Counted from the first letter of the stretch, positions 34,495-43,888 are shown. The stretch is 64,000 nucleotides of DNA from Olsenella sp. SW781 (GCF_012027725.1 NZ_SJOU01000012.1:21702-85701), one strand, 5' to 3'. A program made the numbers and translations. Notes: generated by a model not told the origin, from the sequence alone.

Positions 34495-36576
34495 ATGCCA
34501 GGGATGATTCTCGGCGGACGCTACCAGGTGCAGGACAAGATCGGGACGGGAGGCATGGCCACGGTCTTCCGCGGCCTTGACGAGGTGCTCGGCCGCACCG
34601 TCGCCATCAAGACGATGCTGCCCCAGTACGCCGCGGACCCGTCCTTCGCCGCGCGCTTCAAGCAGGAGGCGCAGGCCGCGGCTGCTCTGCAGAGCCCCTA
34701 CATCGTCTCCGTCTACGACTGGGGCAAGGACGCCGACACGTACTACATCGTCATGGAGTACCTGCGCGGCACCGACCTCAAGAGCGGCATTCGCAAGCAC
34801 GGCGCACTCGACTGCAAGAAGGTCGCGCAGATCGGCTCGCAGATCGCGCAGGCGCTCTCCGTGGCCCACAAGCACGACATCATCCACCGCGACATCAAGC
34901 CGCAGAACATCATGGTGCAGCCGGACGGCAACATCAAGGTGATGGACTTCGGCATCGCGCGCGCCAAGAACAGCCACCTCACGCAGGACAACTCCGTCCT
35001 CGGCACGGCCCACTACGTCTCCCCCGAGCAGACGCAGGGCAAGGAGCTCGGGCCCACCACGGACATCTACTCGCTCGGCATCGTGATGTACGAGGCGGCC
35101 ACCGGGCAGGTCCCCTTCCAGGGCGACGACGCCATCACCGTTGCCCTCAAGCAGGTGAACGAGCAGCCCAAGCCGCCCAGCCAGCTCAACCCCGCCGTGG
35201 ACCCCGCCCTCGAGTCCATCATCCTCAAGTGCATGCAGAAGAACCCGGCCGACCGCTTCCAGACGGCCGACGAGCTCTTCCGCACGCTGCGCGACTACCT
35301 CGCGGGCCGCGTGCAGGCCGTGAACAGCGCCACCGCCATGCTCCCCATCCAGCCCACCAACAAGCTCGAGCGCGGCACGGGCGCCATCCCCGCCACGGGC
35401 GGCACCGCCTCCATCCCCCGCGTCGAGCGCACGAACCGCTATCGCGCGCAGAGCGCCACCGAGCAGGCCGCCGAGGAGGAGGCCGAGCGTCAGCGCAGGC
35501 ACCGCCGCAACGTCATCCTCGGCGTGATCGGCGTCATCGCCGTCGTGGCCGTGGCGGCTGTCGCGCTCTTCTCGATCTTTGGCTCCGGCACCCAGACCAA
35601 GCCGGTGCCCAACCTCATCGGCCTCACCCAGGAGCAGGCCATCAAGGCGATCGAGGACAACGGCTTCGAGGTCGGCAAGGTGGAGCAGGGCTACACGTCG
35701 GCGCAGGACCCGGGCCTCGTCTACGAGCAGAACCCCCTTGCCACCCGCGCGATGCCCGAGGGCTCCTCCATTGACATCCGCGTCTCCAAGGGTGAGGCGC
35801 CGGCCGAGAAGGTCACGGTGCCCGACCTCACGAACCTCCCCGAGGACCAGGTGGAAGACGAGCTTGCCAAGTACAACCTCAAGGGGCGCAAGGGCGAGGA
35901 CCAGGAGAGCGACTCCATCGAGAAGGGCCGCGTCTGCGCCCAGGACACGCCCGAGGGCACCGAGGTCAACGTCGGCGAGACCATCACCTATCACATCTCC
36001 TCCGGCGCGAGCACGGCCGTCATCCCCAACGTGGTGGGCGACTACTACGAGGACGCGCAGGAGCGCCTCTCCAGCAGCGACGGCGAGTTTGACGTCAAGG
36101 TGGTCTGGGACTACAGCAACACCGTGGCCGAGGGCAACGTCATCTCCGTCGACCCTGCGGCGGGCAACACCGCCGAGGTGGGCTCCACGGTCACCATCAC
36201 CGTCTCGAGCGGCCCCAAGCCCGTGGAGAACGTGCCCGTGCCGTACGTCGTGGGCAAGAGCTACTACGACGCCCGCGCGCAGCTCCAGAACCTCGGCTTC
36301 GTGGTGCAGCTCGCCTCGGGCAGCAGCGCCGAGGGCGTGGTCGTCAGCCAGTCCGCCTGGGAGTCCCTGCCCGAGGGCGGCACGATCGTCCTCACCACCG
36401 AGGTCCAGTCCACCGGCAACGAGGGCGGCGGGTCCAACACGGGAACCGAGGGGGGCGGGAACTCCTCCACCGGGGACAACCAGGGCGGCACGAGCGGCGA
36501 GGGCACCGGCACCGACATCGGAAACGGCGTCAGCGTCAACTCGCGCTCGTCCTCGCGTCAGAAGAGCGGCAACTAG
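34495..36576 (+). CDS. pknB: PASTA-domain serine/threonine kinase (PknB/StkP type)
   Basis: A 693-residue transmembrane kinase. The N-terminal kinase domain has GTGGMATVFRG, K39 in VAIKTM, HRDIKPQNIM (D133) and MDFGIARA. A membrane helix lies at about 338-360. Four extracellular PASTA repeats follow (first PVPNLIGLTQEQAIKAIEDN, last VPYVVGKSYYDARAQL), then a Gly/Ser/Thr-rich tail. PASTA domains bind muropeptides or lipid II and activate the kinase. GGAG is six bases before the ATG at 34495. A 129-bp gap separates it from the SEDS-PBP gene, and a strong terminator ends the cluster. Confidence 0.97.
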   Translation: MPGMILGGRYQVQDKIGTGGMATVFRGLDEVLGRTVAIKTMLPQYAADPSFAARFKQEAQAAAALQSPYIVSVYDWGKDADTYYIVMEYLRGTDLKSGIRKHGALDCKKVAQIGSQIAQALSVAHKHDIIHRDIKPQNIMVQPDGNIKVMDFGIARAKNSHLTQDNSVLGTAHYVSPEQTQGKELGPTTDIYSLGIVMYEAATGQVPFQGDDAITVALKQVNEQPKPPSQLNPAVDPALESIILKCMQKNPADRFQTADELFRTLRDYLAGRVQAVNSATAMLPIQPTNKLERGTGAIPATGGTASIPRVERTNRYRAQSATEQAAEEEAERQRRHRRNVILGVIGVIAVVAVAAVALFSIFGSGTQTKPVPNLIGLTQEQAIKAIEDNGFEVGKVEQGYTSAQDPGLVYEQNPLATRAMPEGSSIDIRVSKGEAPAEKVTVPDLTNLPEDQVEDELAKYNLKGRKGEDQESDSIEKGRVCAQDTPEGTEVNVGETITYHISSGASTAVIPNVVGDYYEDAQERLSSSDGEFDVKVVWDYSNTVAEGNVISVDPAAGNTAEVGSTVTITVSSGPKPVENVPVPYVVGKSYYDARAQLQNLGFVVQLASGSSAEGVVVSQSAWESLPEGGTIVLTTEVQSTGNEGGGSNTGTEGGGNSSTGDNQGGTSGEGTGTDIGNGVSVNSRSSSRQKSGN

Positions 36577-36597
36577 CGCAAACACACCCGACGCCAC

Positions 36598-36630
36598 GAC
36601 GGCCGGGCCCCGCGGGGCCCGGCCGTTTTT
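36598..36630 (+). terminator. Terminator of the kinase/PBP cluster
   Basis: A 13-bp GC stem (ACGGCCGGGCCCC / GGGGCCCGGCCGT) with TTTTT, 22 bases after the pknB stop. Confidence 0.95.
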
Positions 36631-36638
36631 CTGCCTAC

Positions 36639-36708
36639 AAGATGCCTAAAAGGTGCCTGTCCCCATTTAGGCATGCCTAAATGGGGACAGGCACCTTTTA
36701 GGCATCTT
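36639..36708. repeat. Perfect 70-nt palindrome, GGGGACAG family
   Basis: Two perfect 35-base halves with no loop (left starts AAGATGCCTAAAAGGTGCC, right ends in its complement). Each half is also partly self-complementary (TGCCTAAA ... TTTAGGCA), so cruciform or double-hairpin forms are possible. It lies between the pknB terminator and tRNA-Arg(CCT). Confidence 0.97.
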
Positions 36709-36723
36709 ACACGGAAAAGAGAA

Positions 36724-36755
36724 GCAGGTCAGACGGCTTATACCATCTGACCTGC
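36724..36755 (-). terminator. Terminator after tRNA-Arg(CCT)
   Basis: Stem GCAGGTCAGA / TCTGACCTGC with a 12-nt loop, then TTCTCTTTT on the minus strand. The same stem sequence is used after tRNA-Lys at 59645. Confidence 0.85.
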
Positions 36756-36763
36756 GAAAATTC

Positions 36764-36839
36764 TGGTGCCCCCGGGCCGATTCGAACGGCCGACACCCGC
36801 TTTAGGAGAGCGGTGCTCTATCCCCTGAGCTACGAAGGC
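36764..36839 (-). tRNA. tRNA-Arg(CCT)
   Basis: Acceptor GCCTTCG / CGGGGGC (two G-U pairs), discriminator A and encoded CCA. The anticodon loop is CTCCTAA (CCT) and the T arm GCCGTTCGAATCGGC. Confidence 0.95.
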
Positions 36840-36884
36840 AGTGCGTCGAACTATTCTATCACCGCGCACGCGCGGCGACAAAAG

Positions 36885-37517
36885 CTACTTCTTGACGTTC
36901 TTCTCGACCTTCTTCGCGGACGCCTCGGCGCTCGCGCGCTGGAAGAGCTCGAGGAGCTTCTTGTCGGAGAGGCCGCGGACGCGGGCCTCGGCCGCCTTGC
37001 GGAACGGGCGGCGCTTCACCATGTCGTAGATGAAGCTACCAATGATGGCGGCGTACGCAAAGACGAGCGACGCCACGCTCAGGATGCCCTGCCAGGTGCC
37101 GAGGTCGGTGTTCTGTCCAAAGACGTAGGCGCAGATGAGGGAAATGACGGCGAGCGCCATGCCCACGCCGAGAAACGCCCAGAAGACCTTCTCGGTCTTC
37201 TTGTAGCCGGGAAGCTCCCGCAGGACGAGGTCGTAGGCGCGGTTGCGGATGTCCTCCTCCTCGCGCTCGCGGCGCTTGCGCTCCTTCTTCTCCTCCTTTG
37301 TCTCGGCACGGCCAAGGCCGGAGGCCTTCGCCTTGCTCTCCACGCGCACGGAGGCACCGGCCTCGCGCACGGGACGCGCCTTGGCCGCAGAGCTGCGCGA
37401 GAAGCCCTTGCGCTCCTCGCTCGTGGAGGTCACGGCCTCGGCCTCCTTCTTGGGACGGCCGACGGCGTTGCCCTCGGCCTCGCGACGGGCGCCCTCGATG
37501 GTGTCCTTGAGTGACAT
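36885..37517 (-). CDS. Hypothetical membrane protein with charged N-terminal region
   Basis: A 210-residue protein. The first 90 residues are highly charged and low in complexity, with a run KEEKKERKRREREEEDIRN that should form a helix or coiled coil. Two hydrophobic helices (about 110-130 and 145-165) are followed by a basic tail (KKVEKNVKK). ATG with AAGGAG. It lies 28 bases downstream of purC on the same strand and is probably co-transcribed. No family recognised. Confidence 0.7.
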   Translation of the reverse strand: MSLKDTIEGARREAEGNAVGRPKKEAEAVTSTSEERKGFSRSSAAKARPVREAGASVRVESKAKASGLGRAETKEEKKERKRREREEEDIRNRAYDLVLRELPGYKKTEKVFWAFLGVGMALAVISLICAYVFGQNTDLGTWQGILSVASLVFAYAAIIGSFIYDMVKRRPFRKAAEARVRGLSDKKLLELFQRASAEASAKKVEKNVKK

Positions 37518-37545
37518 GAAGCTCCTTCTGCGGTCGTCTTCGACG

Positions 37546-38424
37546 TTAGCGGGCGGGCACGAACTCGGTGCCGGTGATGATCTGGAAGGCCTCCTGGTAG
37601 CGCTTGGAGGTTCCCTCGATGACCTCGGCGGGGATGCGCGGCGGCTCGCCGGTCATGTCCCAGTTGGCGCGCAGCCAGTCGCGGACGTACTGCTTGTCGT
37701 AGCTCGGCTGGACCTTGCCCTCCTCGTAGGAGTCGGCAGGCCAGAAGCGGCTGGAGTCGGGGGTGAGGCACTCGTCGATGAGGGTGAGCTTGCCGTCGAT
37801 GAAGCCAAACTCGAACTTGGTGTCGGCAATGATGATGCCCTGCTCGGCGGCGTAGTCGGCAGCGGCCTTGTAGATCGAGAGGGAGGCATCGCGCAGCTGG
37901 GCCGCCACGTCCTCGCCCACGATCTCGCAGCAGCGCTCGAAGGAGATGTTCTCGTCGTGGTCGCCGAGCTCCGCCTTGGTGGAGGGGGTGAAGATCGGCT
38001 CGGGGAGCTTGGAGGCCTCGGTCAGGCCGTCGGGCAGCTTGATGCCGCAGACGGTACCGTCCTCGTCGTAGGTCTTCTTGCCGGAGCCGGTGAGGTAGCC
38101 GCGGACGATGCACTCGATGGGCACGGTCTGGGCCTTCTTGACCAGCATGGAGCGGCCGGCGAGGTAGTCGGCGTACGGCTTGAACTCCTCGGGGAGGTCC
38201 GCCACGTCGCAGCTGATCATGTGGTTGGGGATGAGGTCGGCAAAGCGCTCGAACCAGAACGCGGAGATGCGCGTGAGGATCTCGCCCTTGTGCGGGATCT
38301 CGTCCGGCAGGATGAAGTCATAGGCGCTGATGCGGTCGGACGCCACCATGAGGAGGCTGTCGCCGCAGTCGTAGATGTCGCGGACCTTGCCGTGCGAGTC
38401 CGGACGAAGTTCCATCTCAGCCAT
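37546..38424 (-). CDS. purC: Phosphoribosylaminoimidazole-succinocarboxamide synthase
   Basis: A 292-residue SAICAR synthetase of the longer type. GKVRDIYDCGDSLLMVASDR at the N-terminus binds ATP, and IECIVRGYLTGSGKKTY, IADTKFEFGF and DECLTPDSSRFWP are family signatures. It joins aspartate to CAIR in purine synthesis. ATG at 38424 follows AAAGGTGG. It stands between a two-component kinase gene and a membrane protein gene. Confidence 0.97.
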   Translation of the reverse strand: MAEMELRPDSHGKVRDIYDCGDSLLMVASDRISAYDFILPDEIPHKGEILTRISAFWFERFADLIPNHMISCDVADLPEEFKPYADYLAGRSMLVKKAQTVPIECIVRGYLTGSGKKTYDEDGTVCGIKLPDGLTEASKLPEPIFTPSTKAELGDHDENISFERCCEIVGEDVAAQLRDASLSIYKAAADYAAEQGIIIADTKFEFGFIDGKLTLIDECLTPDSSRFWPADSYEEGKVQPSYDKQYVRDWLRANWDMTGEPPRIPAEVIEGTSKRYQEAFQIITGTEFVPAR

Positions 38425-38503
38425 TCCGGCCACCTTTCGTAGGCGTTTCACTCAACCATCCAGTATACGTCACTCGCGCCGCGGCGCGGCGAGCGCAGCG
38501 GCG

Positions 38504-40036
38504 CTACCGGTCCTTCTCCTTGCGCTCGCGGCGCTGGGGAATCCGCAGCGTGAACGTGGTTCCCTTGCCGAGCTCGGACTCCACGAGGATCGTACCGTTG
38601 TGCTTGTCGACGATCTCCTTGGTGATGGCCAGGCCCACGCCGAGGCCGCCGGACACGCGCTCGCGGCTCACGTCGGAGCGCCAGAAGCGCGAGAAGGTCT
38701 GCGGGATGTCTTCCTTGGCGATGCCGATGCCGGTGTCCTGGACCCCGATCAGCACGTCGGAGCGATCCTGCCGCAGAAAGACCTTCACCCAGCCGTCCGC
38801 GTTGGTGTAGCGCATCGCGTTGCTCATGAGGTTCACGATCGCCTCGCGGATGAGGTCGGGGTCGACGTCGGCGTAGAGCTCGCCGTGGGCGGTCTCGTCA
38901 ACGAAGCGCAGGTGGAGGCCGCGCTCGTGGAAGAGCTGATGCTGGGCGGAGACCAGGCTCTTGACGAGGTACACCATGTCGGTCTTCTCGACCTTGACCT
39001 CGGTGGTGCCGTTCTCCAGGCGCGAGAGCTTGAGCATGGCGTCGATGAGGCGGGAGAGGCGGCGCACCTCGGAGGCCACGACCTCCAGGTGCTCGTCGTC
39101 CGCGGGCAGGACGCCGTCCTGCATGGCCTCGACCGTGGCCTGCATGGCCATGAGCGGCGTGCGCAGCTCATGGGCGACATCCCCGGTGAGGCGGTGCTCG
39201 AGCTTGATGTCGCGCTCGATGGTCGTGGCCATGTCGTCGAAGGTCTCGCCGAGCTGGCCAATCTCGTCGGCACCCGTGACGCCGGTGCGCGCCGTGAGGT
39301 CGCCGTTTCTGATCTGCTTGGCCGTCGAGGTGATGCGCTGGATGGGCTTTGCCATCCCGCGCGAGACAAAGTACCCGATCACGCAGGCGAGAAGGGCCGC
39401 GATCGCGGCGGCCGTCGCGATGGCGCCGTACGAGTTGGAGCGGAAGGACGCGTCGCTCTTGGTGAGCAGGGCCTCGGAGCCAAAGGCCCAGAGCCGGACC
39501 TCGCCGACGACGGCCCCGTCCTCGTCGAGGATCTGCGAGGTGACGAGCGCCTCCTGGGCGGTCGGGACCGTGGCGGGAACGGGCTTCGCGCCCTCGGCGG
39601 CATCCGGGGTGAGCGTGGTCGACCGAGCCCAGGTGTCATCGTAGAGCACGTTGCCGTCGGCGTCGACGACCTGGACGACGATGTCAGAGGAGAGCGAGGA
39701 CGCCCCCGCGGCGGCAGCGGCGGCGGTCTCGTCGAGCTCGCCGGTCTGCTGGTATGCCTCGGATATGCTCTCCGCCGTGGAGTCGGCGATGCTCTGCATG
39801 TTCTGGCGGGTGTAGGCCATGAACTGGCCCTCCCACACCATGGCGAGCACCACCACGAGCACCACGGCCGTCATTATCGCCGTCAGCGCAAAGCCGAGGG
39901 TGAGGCTCGTGGAGTAGGGGCGCCCGCGCTTGGGCGAGGGCTTGATCGTGTTCCAAGAGCTACGAGAGGACGAGGGCCGCTCGGAGCCGCCCTCGTCCAG
40001 CTGTGCGTCCCTTCCGGTGACGAAGCGCGCGGACAT
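38504..40036 (-). CDS. Two-component sensor histidine kinase
   Basis: A 510-residue membrane kinase. Two membrane helices (about 45-68 and 205-225) flank an extracellular sensor of about 135 residues. Then follow a HAMP domain (about 227-280), the H box GDVAHELRTPLMAMQ (H289), and HATPase motifs (NLMSNAMRYT, QDTGIGI, GLGVGLAITKEIVDKH). It follows its response regulator by 8 bases. The signal is unknown. The pair resembles actinobacterial MtrAB or Streptococcus CiaRH in layout, but the sequence does not settle which. Confidence 0.93.
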   Translation of the reverse strand: MSARFVTGRDAQLDEGGSERPSSSRSSWNTIKPSPKRGRPYSTSLTLGFALTAIMTAVVLVVVLAMVWEGQFMAYTRQNMQSIADSTAESISEAYQQTGELDETAAAAAAGASSLSSDIVVQVVDADGNVLYDDTWARSTTLTPDAAEGAKPVPATVPTAQEALVTSQILDEDGAVVGEVRLWAFGSEALLTKSDASFRSNSYGAIATAAAIAALLACVIGYFVSRGMAKPIQRITSTAKQIRNGDLTARTGVTGADEIGQLGETFDDMATTIERDIKLEHRLTGDVAHELRTPLMAMQATVEAMQDGVLPADDEHLEVVASEVRRLSRLIDAMLKLSRLENGTTEVKVEKTDMVYLVKSLVSAQHQLFHERGLHLRFVDETAHGELYADVDPDLIREAIVNLMSNAMRYTNADGWVKVFLRQDRSDVLIGVQDTGIGIAKEDIPQTFSRFWRSDVSRERVSGGLGVGLAITKEIVDKHNGTILVESELGKGTTFTLRIPQRRERKEKDR

Positions 40037-40044
40037 CCCGGCGC

Positions 40045-40767
40045 CTATCGGCTGCCGGCGTCGGCCGCCTTCTCGGGAGCCTCGAAGCGATAGCCGACGC
40101 CGTGAACGGTGTAGAGCCAGCGCGGGTTGCGCGGGTCGTCGCCGAGCTTGGCGCGGAGGTTCTTGACGTGGGAGTCGATGGTGCGCTCGTAGCCCTCGAA
40201 GTCGTAGCCGAGGACCTTCTCGACGAGCTCCATGCGGGTGTAGACGCGGCCCGGGTAGCGCGCGAGCGTGGTCAGCAGCTTGAACTCGGAGGCGGTGAGG
40301 TCGACCTCCTTGCCCTCCACGAGCACCTTGTGGCCCGAGATGTCGATCACGAGGTCGCCGAAGTCGAGCACCTCGAGCTGCGGCTCGGTCTCGGTGTGGG
40401 CGCGACGAAGCAGGGCGCGCACGCGGGCGACGAGCTCGCGCGGCGAGAAGGGCTTGATGAGGTAGTCATCGGCACCGAGCTCGAGGCCGATGATGCGGTC
40501 CTCGACCTCGCCCTTGGCGGTGAGCATGATGATGGGCACGTTGGACGTCTCGCGGATGGCGCGGCAGACGCGCTCGCCCGAGAGCTTGGGGAGCATGAGG
40601 TCGAGGATCACGAGGTCGAAGGTGTGCTTCTCAAACTCCTCGACGGCGCTCTGGCCGTCGCCGACGCCGCGCACGATATAGCTCTCGCGCTCGAGGTACG
40701 CCGCGACGGCGTCCCTGATTGCCTTCTCGTCCTCAACGAGCAGAATCTTCTTCTCATCTGAAGCCAT
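40045..40767 (-). CDS. OmpR/PhoB family response regulator
   Basis: A 240-residue regulator. The receiver domain has KILLVEDEKAIRDAV, the phospho-acceptor D56 in VILDLMLPKLSG and the K of DDYLIKPFSPREL. The C-terminal winged helix has LTASEFKLLTTLARYPGRVY and the recognition part GYERTIDSHVKNLRAKLG. Forms an operon with the kinase gene downstream. Confidence 0.96.
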   Translation of the reverse strand: MASDEKKILLVEDEKAIRDAVAAYLERESYIVRGVGDGQSAVEEFEKHTFDLVILDLMLPKLSGERVCRAIRETSNVPIIMLTAKGEVEDRIIGLELGADDYLIKPFSPRELVARVRALLRRAHTETEPQLEVLDFGDLVIDISGHKVLVEGKEVDLTASEFKLLTTLARYPGRVYTRMELVEKVLGYDFEGYERTIDSHVKNLRAKLGDDPRNPRWLYTVHGVGYRFEAPEKAADAGSR

Positions 40768-40858
40768 GCTGGCCTCCTCGCTAACGACTGGTCGTCTCCG
40801 GGAAATCCGGTCCGTGGATGACCCTAGTGTACCCTACCGGGCCGCTGGAGATTCCAAG

Positions 40859-42067
40859 TTACAGGCGGAAGGTACGCACCGCAACGGAAGCGGGGTAGCC
40901 GGTGTCCGCGTCCTTGACCGTCGAGAAGGTCACGAAGAGGTCGCACTCTCCCACGCGGGCCGGGTACTCCCCGTAGTCGACGATGCGGTCTGCCGAGGGC
41001 AGCGCCGAGTACTGGCGCTTGGCGAGGTCGAGCACGAGGTATGTGGCGTTGCTCTTGACGATGAACAGGTCGCCGTTGCCGCAGCCGCACTCGGACGGCT
41101 CGCGGTTGAGGCGGTAGAAGCCGGCCGAGGACGTCCCGATGTAGGTGCCCATCTGCCCGAGGAGGCCGCCGGTGCTGTAGCTGGCCTCAACCGAGACGAG
41201 AAACCGGTCCCCCACGCGCACCGCGCGGAACGGTCGCACGCCCTGGGGCATGACGAGCTGGTCGATCCTCGTCTTGAGGTCGTCCGAGAGGGAGTAGGCG
41301 GTGACGCCGTAGTAGGTCCCCTCGGAGGCGCGCACGCGCGGCGCGAGCGTGACGACCTCGCCCGAGACGGTCGGCCACATGGCAAAGCGGCCCGGGGACT
41401 CCACCACCGCCTGGGCGTCCGAGTCCCCGGCGTGCCAGATGTAGCAGAAGGAGTGCTCCTGCGTCTTGGTCCCGAGCGTCGACGGCTGGACCTGCCAGAT
41501 CACGCTCGAGCCGGAGACGGCGAAGGGGGCCGGGTCATAGTCCGAGGTGCCCTCCCAGAGGGTCTTGGTGTCCCCGGTCAGCGCGCCGGCGGAAAACGAG
41601 GACGCATGGAGCGACCACGCCCGCGTCACCAGGTCGAGCTCGGTCCAGGCGTACACGCTGTCCGAGCAACGCGCGTCATAGATGACCGAGGTCGCCGAGC
41701 CGCTGACGGGCTCGGGGACGACCTCCATGAGCTCCCCGGACGCGAGCGAGAAGGCCGATCCCGTGACCATCGGCGTGGCAGAGGACCCCGCCGTGGTGAC
41801 GGGAATCCACGTGCCCTCAGCCGGGTGGAGCACGTTGCCGAGCGGCAGGGTCCACGACCCCTCGACGGCGAGCGTCGTGTCCACGCCCTCGAACTCCGAG
41901 AGGATGTCGTCCGCCTCGGACTCGTCGACCACGGTGGGGTCTGCCACGGTGTCGTTCGCGCCATGCGTGCAGCCGGCCAGGATGCCGACCGCCGCCGCGG
42001 TCACACCGCCGACCGCCGTCGCCTTGAAGAGCGAGCGGCGCGTCATCTTGAGCTTGGGGAGCCTCAC
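40859..42067 (-). CDS. Tat-exported lipoprotein, probable beta-propeller
   Basis: A 402-residue secreted protein. The N-terminus has a twin-arginine signal (KMTRRSLFK), a hydrophobic stretch and a lipobox-like LAGCTH, so it is probably exported folded and lipid-anchored. The mature part is rich in beta-strand patterns with repeated Trp/Tyr-containing blades (VIYDARCSDSVYAWTELD, SVIWQVQP, YYGVTAYSLSD), consistent with a propeller. GTG start. It follows the TSCPD gene and precedes the two-component genes, so it may be a sensor accessory, but that is inference. Confidence 0.7.
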   Translation of the reverse strand: MRLPKLKMTRRSLFKATAVGGVTAAAVGILAGCTHGANDTVADPTVVDESEADDILSEFEGVDTTLAVEGSWTLPLGNVLHPAEGTWIPVTTAGSSATPMVTGSAFSLASGELMEVVPEPVSGSATSVIYDARCSDSVYAWTELDLVTRAWSLHASSFSAGALTGDTKTLWEGTSDYDPAPFAVSGSSVIWQVQPSTLGTKTQEHSFCYIWHAGDSDAQAVVESPGRFAMWPTVSGEVVTLAPRVRASEGTYYGVTAYSLSDDLKTRIDQLVMPQGVRPFRAVRVGDRFLVSVEASYSTGGLLGQMGTYIGTSSAGFYRLNREPSECGCGNGDLFIVKSNATYLVLDLAKRQYSALPSADRIVDYGEYPARVGECDLFVTFSTVKDADTGYPASVAVRTFRL

Positions 42068-42088
42068 CGGGTCGACCGTCCTTCTCGC

Positions 42089-42349
42089 CTAGCGCGCCTG
42101 GGCCGAGGCCTCGACGAGGGCCCGCGCGAGCTGGTCGGCGCAGGAGGTCTGGCGCGGGCCGCAGGTGTTGCCGGAGAGGATGCCCACGATCTCGTCGACG
42201 GGGTGGCCGGCCACGAGCTTGCTCACGGCCTTGAGGTTGCCGTTGCAGCCGCCCTCAAAGGAGACCTGCTCGATAGTCTTGCCGTCATCCGCAAGGTCGA
42301 TGTGGATGGCGCGCGAGCAGACCCCGCGCGGCGTGTAGTCAAAGTGCAT
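42089..42349 (-). CDS. TSCPD domain protein (TIGR03905 type)
   Basis: An 86-residue protein. The TSCPD domain, also found at the end of some B12-dependent ribonucleotide reductases, is visible as VSFEGGCNGNLKAVSKLVAG ... CGPRQTSCADQLARAL. The name-giving SCPD reads SCAD here. The two-Cys pattern suggests metal or nucleotide binding; the function of standalone members is unknown. ATG with AAGGAG, immediately next to a long palindrome on its 5' side. Confidence 0.85.
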   Translation of the reverse strand: MHFDYTPRGVCSRAIHIDLADDGKTIEQVSFEGGCNGNLKAVSKLVAGHPVDEIVGILSGNTCGPRQTSCADQLARALVEASAQAR

Positions 42350-42360
42350 GTCCGCTCCTT

Positions 42361-42441
42361 CCGTGCAAAAGGGACAGTCACTTTTGCACGCTCTCTGATG
42401 TCTGTCGCCGGCGTGCAAAAGTGACTGTCCCTTTTGCACGG
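42361..42441. repeat. Perfect long palindrome, GGGACAG family (GTGCAAAA ends)
   Basis: Perfect 31-bp arms (42361-42391 and 42411-42441) around a 19-nt loop. Each arm holds GTGCAAAAGGGACAGTCAC and ends in CTTTTGCAC. It fills the gap between the purB stop and the ribosome site of the TSCPD gene. Confidence 0.97.
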
Positions 42442-42448
42442 CGCGCGG

Positions 42449-43795
42449 TTAGTCGAAGTTGAGCTGCTCCAGGCGGTCAAAGACGACGCCGGCACGCGTG
42501 AGGAAGGCGCGCGGGTCGAAGATTCGGTCCAGCTCGGCGGCGGGCACGGTGCAGCGCGGATCGGCCTCGAGCTTCTCGCGGAACGTGGTGCCGCCGGCGC
42601 ACTGCTGGACCTCGCGCCACGTGGCCATGGCGTTCTCCTGCACGATGGCGTAGGCCTCCTCGCGCGTGATGCCCGTCTCCACGAGGGCGAGAAGGACCTT
42701 GGACGAGAAGATCAGGCCGCGGGTCTTGTTGAGGTTGGCGAGCATCTGTGCCGGGTAGAGGATGAGACCGTCCACGATGCGCGTGAGGCACTGGAACATG
42801 TGGTCGAGGGCGATGAAGCTGTCGGCCTGCGCTACGCGCTCGGCGGAGCTGTGGCTGATGTCGCGCTCGTGCCAGAGCGCCACGTTGTCAAAGGCAACCT
42901 GGGCGTTGGCCTTCACCACGCGGGAGAGGCCGCAGACCTTCTCCACGGTGATGGGATTGCGCTTGTGCGGCATGGCCGAGCTACCCTTCTGGCCCTTGCG
43001 GAACGGCTCCTCGGCCTCGAGGGTGTCGGTCTTCTGGAGGTTGCGGATCTCCGTGGCGATGCGCTCGCAGGTGGCGGCGGTGGTGGCCAGGACGCCGGCG
43101 AGGTAGGCGTGGTGGTCGCGGGAGATGACCTGCGTGGACAGCGGGTCGTGCACCAGTCCCAGGTGCTCGCAGACGTACTCCTCGACGAACGGGTCGATGG
43201 AGGAGTAGGTGCCCACCGCGCCGGATATGGCACCAAAGGCCACGTTGGCGCGGGCGTCCTTGAGGCGGTCGTAGTCGCGCTTGAGCTCCCAGGCCCAGCT
43301 GCCGAATTTCATGCCAAAGGTCATGGGCTCGGCGTGGATGCCGTGGGTGCGGCCCACGCAGAGGGTGTCGCGCTCCTCGAAGGCGCGGCGCTTGCAGATC
43401 TCGCCGAGCTTCTTGCAGTCCTCGATCAGGATGTCGGTGGCCTGGACGAGCTGATAGCAGAGGGCCGTGTCACCAAGGTCGGAGGACGTCATGCCAAAAT
43501 GCACCCAGCGGGACGGCTTGGGCTCGCCCTCGGGGACGTCCTTGTCAATGTACTCGCCCATGTTGGTGAGGAAGGCGATGACGTCGTGGTTGGTCACGGC
43601 CTCGATGGCGTCGACCTCGTCCTTGTTGAAGGCGGCGTGCTCGCGGATCCAGGCGGCCTCCTCCTTCGTGATGCCGATCTTGCCCATCTCGGCATGCGCC
43701 TCGCAGGCCAGGACCTCGATCTCCTGCCAGATGCGGTACTTGTTCTCCAGGGAGAAGATGTGGCCCATCTCAGGACGGGTGTAGCGATCGATCAT
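42449..43795 (-). CDS. purB: Adenylosuccinate lyase
   Basis: A 448-residue fumarase-superfamily enzyme acting twice in purine synthesis. The signature loop GSSAMPHKRNP is present, with HFGMTSSDLGDTA and GRTHGIHAEPMTFG. ATG at 43795 after GAGGAGG; the frame is open further upstream without similarity. The last residues are RLEQLNFD. A long palindrome follows directly. Confidence 0.98.
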   Translation of the reverse strand: MIDRYTRPEMGHIFSLENKYRIWQEIEVLACEAHAEMGKIGITKEEAAWIREHAAFNKDEVDAIEAVTNHDVIAFLTNMGEYIDKDVPEGEPKPSRWVHFGMTSSDLGDTALCYQLVQATDILIEDCKKLGEICKRRAFEERDTLCVGRTHGIHAEPMTFGMKFGSWAWELKRDYDRLKDARANVAFGAISGAVGTYSSIDPFVEEYVCEHLGLVHDPLSTQVISRDHHAYLAGVLATTAATCERIATEIRNLQKTDTLEAEEPFRKGQKGSSAMPHKRNPITVEKVCGLSRVVKANAQVAFDNVALWHERDISHSSAERVAQADSFIALDHMFQCLTRIVDGLILYPAQMLANLNKTRGLIFSSKVLLALVETGITREEAYAIVQENAMATWREVQQCAGGTTFREKLEADPRCTVPAAELDRIFDPRAFLTRAGVVFDRLEQLNFD

Positions 43796-43888
43796 GAGGC
43801 CTCCTCGGCTTAGGCGCGCGTCTAACGGATTGATTTTACCGCAGGGCGCGGGGCGATACGTACGGCCCGACGGACGCCCCACAAACGA

